Positions 56,094-64,000 of a stretch of 64,000 nucleotides of DNA are shown here, piece by piece. Source of the DNA: Lachnospiraceae bacterium (GTDB lineage: Bacteria; Bacillota; Clostridia; Lachnospirales; Lachnospiraceae). Position 1 is the first letter of the stretch. The number at the start of each line of letters is the position of its first letter. Where the stretch lies: assembly GCA_022792835.1 (NCBI GenBank), contig JAAWBT010000011.1, forward strand, positions 1 through 64,000. The letters run 5' to 3'. The translations under genes were made by a program, and so were the position numbers. The notes under the pieces are model-generated. The model was given only the letters and a program-made list of their open reading frames with translations, did not search any database and was not told the DNA's origin.

Positions 56094-56236
56094 AAAAAAA
56101 AGACCCCTCTGCACAAAAAAAGTACAGATAAGTCTCATTATTTAAAACAAAGCCAGATATCCGCATCGCCGTGCGTATCAGTATGTTGACTTCGCTACGC
56201 CAAAAGAAGCGCCAACTACTCCCCTATCTTTGTGTA
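56094..56236 (-). ncRNA. yybP-ykoY (Mn2+) riboswitch of mntP
   Basis: Minus strand AAAGATAGGGGAGTAGTTGGCGCTTC...GCGGATATCTGGCTTTGTTTTAAATAATGAGACTTATCTGTAC...GTGCAGAGGGGTCTTTTTTT. Confidence 0.88.
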
Positions 56237-56344
56237 TTATATAAAAGAGCGCGTCTGTTGTCAACAGGAAAATCCTCTGTTGTCATCTTCTTTCTTGTCT
56301 GTTATGATAGAAGCAAAAAATCAGATACAGCGAGGATATGACTT

Positions 56345-57124
56345 ATGGAATACGGACTGATCGGAGAAAAGCTGGGACACAGCTATTCCAAACTGATACA
56401 TGAAAAACTGGCGGATTATAGCAGGTCCTTTGGATACACCTATGACCTCCATCCTCTCACAAGAGAGGAATTTCCACATTTTATGGAACAAAAGGATTTT
56501 AAAGCCATCAATGTGACAATCCCTTATAAAAAAGACGTGATCCCCTATCTGGATGAGCTGGATGAAAACGCTGCTGCCATCGGGGCCGTCAATACCATCG
56601 TCAACAAAGACGGCCGGCTCATGGGCCACAATACAGATTTTTCCGGCTTCGCCTATATGATGAAACAATCCTCTGTAAACGCCTTCGGAAAAAAGGTTCT
56701 GGTTCTGGGCACAGGAGGCGCCTCTGCCGCCATTGCGGCTGTCTTAAAAAAGCAGCGGGCGGCTCAGCTCCTCTTTGTCAGCCGTACCGGAAAGGGGGAA
56801 GCCGTCACCTATGAGGAATGTGTCTCCCTCCATTCGGATGCCGCGCTGATTGTCAACACAACCCCCGTGGGTATGTATCCTGCCGTGGATGCCTCGCCTC
56901 TGGATCTTGCTCCCTTTACGGCCTGCGAAGCTGTGCTGGATGTGATCTACAATCCCGGCGAAACCCGCCTGACTGCCCAGGCCAAAGCTCTCGGCATGAA
57001 AGGCATCACAGGACTTTCCATGCTGGTGGCCCAGGCCAAATATGCCTTCGAATTTTTCCTGGAAGTCTCTCTGCCCGACGACCTGATTCCCCGGATCACA
57101 GAAGCCCTTGGCGCTTCCCTGTAA
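56345..57124 (+). CDS. aroE: Shikimate dehydrogenase
   Basis: 'GLIGEKLGHSYSKLIHEKL', 'NVTIPYKKDVIPYLDEL', 'GAVNTIVNKDGRLMGHNTDFSGF', 'VLGTGGASAAI'. Confidence 0.96.
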   Translation: MEYGLIGEKLGHSYSKLIHEKLADYSRSFGYTYDLHPLTREEFPHFMEQKDFKAINVTIPYKKDVIPYLDELDENAAAIGAVNTIVNKDGRLMGHNTDFSGFAYMMKQSSVNAFGKKVLVLGTGGASAAIAAVLKKQRAAQLLFVSRTGKGEAVTYEECVSLHSDAALIVNTTPVGMYPAVDASPLDLAPFTACEAVLDVIYNPGETRLTAQAKALGMKGITGLSMLVAQAKYAFEFFLEVSLPDDLIPRITEALGASL

Positions 57125-57199
57125 CCTTTCCTTTGTTATCAAAAAGGCCCCGCTGGGCTGTCCTTTCTCAGCTCAGCCTGCGGCCACTGGAGAAAAATC

Positions 57200-57970
57200 A
57201 TGATTCCTCTCACCATAAAAAATAAGACCTTCAGCGGCAAGAACCCGAAAATCTGTATTCCCATAACCGGGCGGACGGAAAAAGAAATTCTGGAAACGGC
57301 AAAGCGGATCCGTCTTCTGCCCGCGGATGTGACCGAATGGCGGGCAGACTACTATGAAGCCGTCACTGACCGGGAAGCTGTCCGGCATATTCTGGATTCC
57401 CTTAAAAGTCTGCTTCCAGATTCTCTTCTTTTATTCACCTTCCGTACCCAAAAGGAGGGAGGCGTCCGCCCGCTTTCTGATAAAGATTATCTGGAGCTTG
57501 GCCGGACGGCTGCGGCAAGCGGCCTCATTGACCTTCTGGATTTGGAGCTTTTCACCGGGACAAACCATGTCTCCGGTCCCAAGCGCGCCCTCCTTACACC
57601 TCTCATCTCTCTGGCTCACGAATGGGGCTGTCATGTGATTCTCTCCAGCCATGACTTTGATCAAACCCCGCCGGAGGACGAACTTTTGAGGCGGCTCTCC
57701 CTGATGGAATCCATGGAAGCCGATCTGGCCAAAATTGCAGTCATGCCTCAAAGCGAGACGGATGTACTGGCCCTGCTTTCGGCCACAAGAAAAGCGGCTG
57801 ATACCTTAAGCTGCCCTGTCATTACCATGTCCATGGGAGCGCTCGGCGTCATAAGCCGCATAAGCGGAAAGCTGACCGGCTCCTGCTTAACCTTCGGCAC
57901 CGCAGGAGAAGCCTCTGCCCCCGGACAGCTTCCGGCCAAAATCCTGAAAAAAATACTGGAGGCGCTCTAA
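57200..57970 (+). CDS. aroD: 3-dehydroquinate dehydratase, type I
   Basis: 'EWRADYYEAV', 'LFTFRTQKEGG', 'VILSSHDFDQTPPEDEL', 'KIAVMPQSETDVLALL'. Confidence 0.95.
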   Translation: MIPLTIKNKTFSGKNPKICIPITGRTEKEILETAKRIRLLPADVTEWRADYYEAVTDREAVRHILDSLKSLLPDSLLLFTFRTQKEGGVRPLSDKDYLELGRTAAASGLIDLLDLELFTGTNHVSGPKRALLTPLISLAHEWGCHVILSSHDFDQTPPEDELLRRLSLMESMEADLAKIAVMPQSETDVLALLSATRKAADTLSCPVITMSMGALGVISRISGKLTGSCLTFGTAGEASAPGQLPAKILKKILEAL

Positions 57971-58022
57971 AGCGCCCCCAGCTAATCTCTCTTAAATAGG
58001 CTGTCAGGAAAGTAATGGTCCG

Positions 58023-58535
58023 TCAGAACTTCACCCTCTCCAAAATCTCTTCCGCAATCTCTTCTGGCCGCCGCCCGTCCGTGGCCACTGTCACGTCGGC
58101 CGCCCCTTCATAGGCTGCCCGTCTTTTTTCCATCAGCTCTGCAATATGTTCCACTGTCACCACACCGCCAAGCGCGGGCCTGGACATCCCGTCGCCCACC
58201 CGCAAACGGACTGTCTCCGGCCTGGCCGTCAAAAGCACAATCACTCCGTTTTCTTTAAGCAGCCTCACATTCTCCGAGCGCAGCACCGCGCCGCCGCCGC
58301 AGGAGAGGATCTGGCCGCCAGAGCCTTCCCCCCCGCAAAGTTCTCTGATTGCGGCTGTCTCCATATCCCGGAAGGCAGCTTCCCCTTCTTTCTCAAAAAT
58401 CTCCGGAATGAGGCGCCCCTCCTTTTCCACAATCCATCGGTCCACGTCCACTTCCGGCATTCCCGACTGTCTGCCAAGGGCGCGGGAAACTGTCGTCTTT
58501 CCCACGCCCATAAATCCGATCAATGCAATATTCAT
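58023..58535 (-). CDS. aroK: Shikimate kinase
   Basis: 'NIALIGFMGVGKTTVSRALGR', 'VDVDRWIVEKEGRLIPEIFEKEGEAAFRDMET', 'ILSCGGGAVL'. Confidence 0.95.
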   Translation of the reverse strand: MNIALIGFMGVGKTTVSRALGRQSGMPEVDVDRWIVEKEGRLIPEIFEKEGEAAFRDMETAAIRELCGGEGSGGQILSCGGGAVLRSENVRLLKENGVIVLLTARPETVRLRVGDGMSRPALGGVVTVEHIAELMEKRRAAYEGAADVTVATDGRRPEEIAEEILERVKF

Positions 58536-59353
58536 AGCCTCGCCATCTCCCTGTACTCCTGCTTCCACTGGGTTAAAAGTGTCTGGACCCCAGCTTTTCT
58601 ACGGACAGAATCCTTTTCCCACAGTTCCCCCACAGCCTTTGCCCGTCCAGAGTATTTTAAATGCTTGTAAAGAGTCTCGTACTCCTCCCGCCATTTAAAC
58701 TGCTGCTCCGCCGGGACCGCTAACATCATAGCCTCCGGAAGTTCCAGCCCCTCGTCCATCTGACAGAGCATATAAATTTCTTTCAGAATCTCTTCCTTTT
58801 CCAGATTTTCATATGCTTTTTCAAAACACTCCAGGGCGCGCTCCGACTCAAAGAGTCCGGCACAGGCCACTCCCTTGTTGTGATAGAGGGCGCCCATAAA
58901 CTCCCGCGTCATTGCCTGGTCCGGCTCCCCTGCGGCAATGGCATCGTAAAGCTGGACAGCCGCCGCATATTTGCGTTTCTGTAAAAGATAATCTGCTTTT
59001 TTCTTGGCCCGCTCCGAGGGCTTTGCCCGTCTGATCCATTCTAACTGGGCTTTAAAGGCTCCCAGCTCCGCCTCGCTGTAATAATGGATATCCTGCAGAA
59101 TCATATATAAAAGCTGGGCCATATCCGACCGGTCTGCGATCCATTTCCGGATCTTTTCTTCCAATTTCTCCATCCCAAGCTCTGTCCGGATAAAGTAAAG
59201 CAGATGCTCATTGATAAAATCCGGCTCCAGAAGAAACACATAATTATAGATAAAATAACTAAGCTCCTCCCCAGAGTGAAGGCAGATTCCCAACTCATCC
59301 ACTGGATATGGATTTTTCACTTTCCTGCTGCTACATAAAATCAATCCGCTCAT
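58532..59353 (-). CDS. Hypothetical protein, TPR-like helical region
   Basis: 273 aa, overlaps aroK start by 4 nt; 'QKRKYAAAVQLYDAI...YHNKGVACAGLFESERALECFEKAYENL' looks like TPRs. Confidence 0.75.
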   Translation of the reverse strand: MSGLILCSSRKVKNPYPVDELGICLHSGEELSYFIYNYVFLLEPDFINEHLLYFIRTELGMEKLEEKIRKWIADRSDMAQLLYMILQDIHYYSEAELGAFKAQLEWIRRAKPSERAKKKADYLLQKRKYAAAVQLYDAIAAGEPDQAMTREFMGALYHNKGVACAGLFESERALECFEKAYENLEKEEILKEIYMLCQMDEGLELPEAMMLAVPAEQQFKWREEYETLYKHLKYSGRAKAVGELWEKDSVRRKAGVQTLLTQWKQEYREMARL

Positions 59354-59384
59354 AATGCCCTCTTTTGCCCTGTCCTATCCTGCT

Positions 59385-60647
59385 CTATATCTGAAAATCC
59401 TCTCTCACCATCTGGCCTGATTCTGGGAAAAACTCCCCGAAGCCTCTGTCTATCACCCGGATACTCACCTGCGACTCATTCAAAAACGCCGCGACAACCT
59501 CCACACGGGTAGTCTTATTGGGTCTGGCCGGAAACTCGTCCAGAGGAATGGTCAGTTTCGTCTGGCGGCCGTTTCCCACCGGCGTCACCATAAATTCCAG
59601 CTGATTGGTGTTGTCCAGAATAAAGGAAGCCGAAGCCTTTGCTTCATACCAGTCGCTTCCAGCCGAGGCAAGCACCAGCTGGCGCTCTCTTCCCTCATGA
59701 TTCACCTGCATGCTGAGGGTCGATGACAGCCGCCCTTCACACAGACACACATAAGGGTAAGAACTGGTCTCCTGAAGAGTATCGCAGGCCATGTAGGCCG
59801 CTCCTTTGGCAAACAGCCCTGGCCCTGCGAAGGTCCTCCGTTTGTTGCAGATAAACCGCAGAAAACCGGCCGCCCAGTCACTCTCCTCAAATCCTTTTCC
59901 CGTCAGGAACACAGAAGTCATGATCTTTTTCTGCAGCAGCCGCTCCGCACAGGAAGTGAGAATCGTATCCCCCAGCTTCTTACCGGCCCCGGTTTCCAGA
60001 ATCTCCAAGCTGAACCCTTCCTCCAGTTCCTCGTGTTTTACCTCCACCATCTGAGGCCTCCTGCCCCGTATCACATTCAATTCATAGTAATGCAGGCCCG
60101 TTTCCGCCAGGTCAAAAAGGCAGGACTGATTGATCCACAAGTCCTTTTTCTGGCTGATCACATAAAACAGATAAGCCTCCGAATGGTTGGCCATATGGAC
60201 CCTTTCCCTCAAAATCCCCATCCTGTCCGTCACCTGGATCACCGTATCCATCAGATCGCCGCTTTTATTCTGAAACGCAAAGACCACCGCGGCAATCTCC
60301 GAAGCTCCCAGGCGCACCAGCGGAATTTCCAGAATCTGCCGAATAAAAATCTGAAGCAGGTCCTCCGCCGTATATTTGATCCCCTCGATGGTGGCCGTTC
60401 CGCCTTTTCCTGCCAGCTTCACCAGCTTGTCAACCATGGTGCCTCTTCCATAGAGGGCACAGCGATAAGCCTCTTCACCGATAAACCACGAATCTGTCCC
60501 TTTCTCCTTGCAGATCACCGTGGGAATCATGCAGGATGCATCCTCATCGGTCAAGCCGATATTTTCCACATCAAAACTCTTCGGATTATAATAACTGATC
60601 TGGCTGTAATCGTCGCATATGTCGATTCCCAATACTAATTCCTGCAT
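59385..60647 (-). CDS. DUF5716-family protein, degenerate Hsp70/actin-like fold
   Basis: Phosphate-1-like 'LVLGIDICDDYSQISYY', phosphate-2-like 'CLFDLAETGLHYYEL', adenosine-like 'SVFLTGKGFEESDW', C-terminal beta region. Confidence 0.75.
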   Translation of the reverse strand: MQELVLGIDICDDYSQISYYNPKSFDVENIGLTDEDASCMIPTVICKEKGTDSWFIGEEAYRCALYGRGTMVDKLVKLAGKGGTATIEGIKYTAEDLLQIFIRQILEIPLVRLGASEIAAVVFAFQNKSGDLMDTVIQVTDRMGILRERVHMANHSEAYLFYVISQKKDLWINQSCLFDLAETGLHYYELNVIRGRRPQMVEVKHEELEEGFSLEILETGAGKKLGDTILTSCAERLLQKKIMTSVFLTGKGFEESDWAAGFLRFICNKRRTFAGPGLFAKGAAYMACDTLQETSSYPYVCLCEGRLSSTLSMQVNHEGRERQLVLASAGSDWYEAKASASFILDNTNQLEFMVTPVGNGRQTKLTIPLDEFPARPNKTTRVEVVAAFLNESQVSIRVIDRGFGEFFPESGQMVREDFQI

Positions 60648-60662
60648 TTTTCTACCTCAAAT

Positions 60663-63600
60663 TTATAAACATTCAAACAGCCGCTCCGTCATCTCATCCC
60701 GGACAGCGTAAGCCTCCATCTGTTGACGCAGCGCATCATCATTAAACGCCTGCACCCGCAGGATTCCGTCGAGCCTGCCCGCCCGGCTTCCCGGCGGAGG
60801 ATTTCCGTCGCCGCTATAGGCAGCCGCCCCCCCCATGACCAGTTCATCCTCCCCGTCATAAATCTCATATTCCAGAGTCTCCCCGTAGAACAGAGACACC
60901 AGCTTGACAAAATATCCTCCGAACATGTGAGGCATCATTTCCACCACCACATCATGACCGTCCGGCAGAAGCCTCTGGTGAATCCAGATGCTCTGGTTTT
61001 TTCTGCCCTGGTATTCAATGACAGTCTTTCCCATAAGATCACGGGGAAGCTCAATAAACCGGGCCAAGTATTTGTAATATCCAAACACAATCTTTTTGGA
61101 AAACAACTCGTCAATGACGGACTGACAAAGCTCTGTCTGCTTTTCTGTCAGGTTTTCCGCCATACTGTAGTATTTCGTCAACGCCAAAAGACAAATCTCC
61201 GGAAGCTCCTCATACTCTCCTGCCTGGGCTTCAATATAGCCCATCACATCCCTGTCAAAAGGCTCACTCTCCTCAAAATACAGGCTGCTCTTCACCACCA
61301 GATAGGCTTTAACCAGACTTTCCTCCACCGTCTTTCCTTCGATATAATAACGGAATACCCGGTCCAAATGGCTGCACACGCCGTCAAAAAGCATCTGGGC
61401 CAGAAGCCGCTCCGGCATATCGTACAGGGGCACCTTCTCCACGGCTGCCGCCGACACAATCCGGTACATAGAAACCGACAGACCATTGTAGTGACCGCAC
61501 AGGTACTCTGCCACCACCTCGTCATATCGCCCCTGTTCAAAACAGTAATAAGCCATGGCAAGAAGAAAACTGTCTTTCTCAAAGTGCCGCTTCAGAATCA
61601 TTTTGGCCGTCATCTTAAAAACCCGGCTGACCCCTAAGCCCCGATAGCCATAGCGAACCGCCATCCTGTAGGCATCTTCATAATAGTCCTTCGTGATCAG
61701 CGTCTCCATGACTCTGATCCGGTCTTCAAAAGAAAGAAGTTTTTTATCCAGGCTCAAAAGATACTCGTCCCCTTCATCGTCCCCGTCCCGGTTATAGTAA
61801 TAGGAAACGATCTCTGAGATCAGTTTTTTCCTGAAAAGCCTGTGGATATTTTCTTCCTGGGAAATATCCTTAAACACTTCGATATCCTCTGCCCTGTAAG
61901 GCTTCTTCTCCAATGCCCTCTGACACTGAAGAAGCCGCAGCATCTCATGGGTCGGATACAATTCCTGAGTGCGGACCGCCAAATCCCCGCTTTCCATCAT
62001 GTCATCCATCGCATAGGGAACGCCGCAGTACCGGTTGCCATAATCATCCTGGAACAAAACGCAGACATTTTTCAGATACACAGGAACATAAGCCCGTCCT
62101 CTCCTCAGAGGCACAACCGTCTCTCCCTTCATCTCCTCATAACAGAGCACTGCCTGGCACATATTGTCATTGGTACAGCGAATCTCTTTGGCATAGAGAA
62201 GCCTGGGAAGGACCCTGGCAATCTTCTCATCTATCATTTCCGGGAAGATCATAGACCGGTAAATCCTCGCCAGATCACCGTTCATATGGCTTTGAAAGAG
62301 CTGCTCCACCGCAAAATTCTCAATCTGCCCCTCATAAGCCCGGTAGACTTCCTCATCCTCCTTCATAAACTCCAGGACATTCAGATAAAGCACTGCTCTG
62401 GCCCGGTAATCCAGCGCATGGTTGTAGGAAAAATATAAAAGAATGATCCGGGGCAGCGCCCCCGCAAAGTCCTCCGGCAAAGCATACAAATAATATTCAT
62501 AAAGGCGGGTCAGATGAATATCCTCCTCCACCCCCCGCTCATACCAGGAAAAGGCTTCTCTGCTCCTGGCATCCTTTCGAATCAGCAGGGCACACACTGC
62601 TGTCAGAGACTCTTTTGTCGGATACTGCTCATACAACTTCTGCAAAAGCCGCAGGTAAAGTCCCTTTGCCGTTTTTACCTGAAGGGCCTGAAGGGCCGCC
62701 AGTCTGGCCAGATCTTCCGTGATCAGACGATGACGGCAGCCAAACCAGAGGCTCTGGATCTCAAACTCTTCCATAACCCTGAGAAGCTCCGGACTTTTCA
62801 CAAACAGCCTGCAGGCAGCCAGATATAGATAAGGGCTGCGGCACCCGTCCCGAAAGTGCTCCTTCAGTCTGGAAAGGGCCAGACTGTCATTTTCCAAAAG
62901 CTCCTCGTCTATCTGCATGAGCACATAAAAGGCCGTATCCCGGGCCACGCCGTCCTCATAATACCTCCGGAGCAATTTCACCAAGGTCTGCCTCTGTACG
63001 GCCTCCCCGCTCTCTTTTGCCTTAAGATACATATAGTAACAATAAGAGGCCACATTCTGATCTCGATTGTCCAGAATGTCTTCCCGCACTTCCCCCAAAA
63101 ACTGGCGGGCCTGCTCCCTCTTCTCCTGTAAAAGAGCGACGTCCGCCTGATAAAGACGGATCCTCTGCGGATCCACCGCTGTGGAATGGGCCCTGGAAAG
63201 GGCCGTCTGCATACTGTTTAACAAAAGGCTCCGCTCGTACTCTCCTGTCTCCTGCCTCAAATAAAGGGACACAAAATTCCCGAAATCACGTTTCCAGCTT
63301 ATCCCGTCGACCCACTGTCTGTTGGAACGCAGCGCCACAGAAACAGGAATGATTTCTTCTCCGTAAACTCCGTTTATATAGATGCGGCCATAATTTTTCC
63401 CCGCATGAAGCCCGTCGACATCCACCATATAAGCGACCTGGCAGGCAGCCCCGTCAAAATCCCGGTTCGTCACAATTTTTCTGTCCAGCCTAAGCCATGG
63501 ACTGTCTGAAAAAACTTCCAGCTTCGTGTAACCCCAGGCAGTCCGCACAATGGTAAAAGTATCCGTAAACGGCTCTGTCGGAACCTGGTATTCCTTTTTT

Positions 63601-63998
63601 CTCTCTTTCACGGAAAAACGGACAGGCTCCTTGGTCCCTGTCCCCACCAGAAATTCTTCCAGCGCATTCTGTCTGTTTCCCCGGCCCCAGATGCCGTCGT
63701 ACAGAGTTCTCACCCCCGCGGCCTGCATAAAAGGGCATCTGATAAAATCAGAGGATTCGAAAAAACGCAGCCCCTCCTCCTCGTCCTCTCTCACCAGCCT
63801 GGCAAACTCCTCCAGAGTCTCAATCTGCTGCCCCTCCGGGTCCACCGCACACACATGAAAACAGTAAGGAAGCCGGAATTCTCCTCCGCTGCATACGATT
63901 TGAAATTCTCCTGTAATATCCTCATCCGCATAGGAGGCATCCACCTCATAGATTACACGGCAGTCTTTCCCCACGAAATTGTCACTGAACAGGCTCAC
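60663..63998 (-). CDS. DUF5717-family large protein (likely N-terminally truncated by the window edge)
   Basis: Long ORF immediately upstream of DUF5716; 1111 aa with helical-repeat character; first codon GTG near the window edge may be internal. Confidence 0.75.
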   Translation of the reverse strand: MSLFSDNFVGKDCRVIYEVDASYADEDITGEFQIVCSGGEFRLPYCFHVCAVDPEGQQIETLEEFARLVREDEEEGLRFFESSDFIRCPFMQAAGVRTLYDGIWGRGNRQNALEEFLVGTGTKEPVRFSVKERKKEYQVPTEPFTDTFTIVRTAWGYTKLEVFSDSPWLRLDRKIVTNRDFDGAACQVAYMVDVDGLHAGKNYGRIYINGVYGEEIIPVSVALRSNRQWVDGISWKRDFGNFVSLYLRQETGEYERSLLLNSMQTALSRAHSTAVDPQRIRLYQADVALLQEKREQARQFLGEVREDILDNRDQNVASYCYYMYLKAKESGEAVQRQTLVKLLRRYYEDGVARDTAFYVLMQIDEELLENDSLALSRLKEHFRDGCRSPYLYLAACRLFVKSPELLRVMEEFEIQSLWFGCRHRLITEDLARLAALQALQVKTAKGLYLRLLQKLYEQYPTKESLTAVCALLIRKDARSREAFSWYERGVEEDIHLTRLYEYYLYALPEDFAGALPRIILLYFSYNHALDYRARAVLYLNVLEFMKEDEEVYRAYEGQIENFAVEQLFQSHMNGDLARIYRSMIFPEMIDEKIARVLPRLLYAKEIRCTNDNMCQAVLCYEEMKGETVVPLRRGRAYVPVYLKNVCVLFQDDYGNRYCGVPYAMDDMMESGDLAVRTQELYPTHEMLRLLQCQRALEKKPYRAEDIEVFKDISQEENIHRLFRKKLISEIVSYYYNRDGDDEGDEYLLSLDKKLLSFEDRIRVMETLITKDYYEDAYRMAVRYGYRGLGVSRVFKMTAKMILKRHFEKDSFLLAMAYYCFEQGRYDEVVAEYLCGHYNGLSVSMYRIVSAAAVEKVPLYDMPERLLAQMLFDGVCSHLDRVFRYYIEGKTVEESLVKAYLVVKSSLYFEESEPFDRDVMGYIEAQAGEYEELPEICLLALTKYYSMAENLTEKQTELCQSVIDELFSKKIVFGYYKYLARFIELPRDLMGKTVIEYQGRKNQSIWIHQRLLPDGHDVVVEMMPHMFGGYFVKLVSLFYGETLEYEIYDGEDELVMGGAAAYSGDGNPPPGSRAGRLDGILRVQAFNDDALRQQMEAYAVRDEMTERLFECL

Positions 63999-64000
63999 TC

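Noticed and set aside
1-64000. CRISPR arrays, tRNA/rRNA genes, prophage or IS elements
   Set aside because: No regularly spaced repeats, no tRNA-like cloverleaf noticed, and no integrase, transposase or phage structural proteins in the translations.

Overview
The window looks like chromosomal DNA from a Clostridia/Lachnospiraceae-type Firmicute; this is inferred from gene content (codY-topA-dprA-comM synteny, DUF4364, DUF5716/DUF5717, ileS T-box, yybP-ykoY riboswitches). I saw no rRNA, tRNA, CRISPR array, prophage or IS element. Housekeeping content: ileS with a T-box leader, codY/topA/dprA/comM, a Liv branched-chain amino acid ABC operon, cysK/cysE, aroE/aroD/aroK, nfo, plsY-like, a TelA/XpaC pair, and a BceAB-like ABC transporter with a two-component system. 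Regions that stand out: (1) a 32-codon ORF with 11 Cys codons (MRKNCCKNLCCCRMLLYRICCVTGCCNRSCCG), not in the supplied ORF track, sits directly upstream of an intrinsic terminator and the cysK-cysE operon. It is a strong candidate for ribosome-mediated cysteine attenuation. (2) A GroEL paralog lacks all three key ATPase aspartates (D52N, D87G, D398S by hand alignment). It is divergent from an operon containing an orphan trigger-factor C-terminal (SurA-like) domain protein, a 71-aa protein, an SDR and a PanB-like protein. (3) A TRAP transporter/split transketolase/SDR/GntR catabolic cluster has repeated TGTCnGACA operator-like sites placed on two promoters. (4) Two yybP-ykoY Mn2+ riboswitches lie about 3 kb apart, upstream of mntP and a CaCA antiporter. 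(5) A degenerate Hsp70/actin-like protein (DUF5716) sits with a giant DUF5717 protein and a TPR-like protein.
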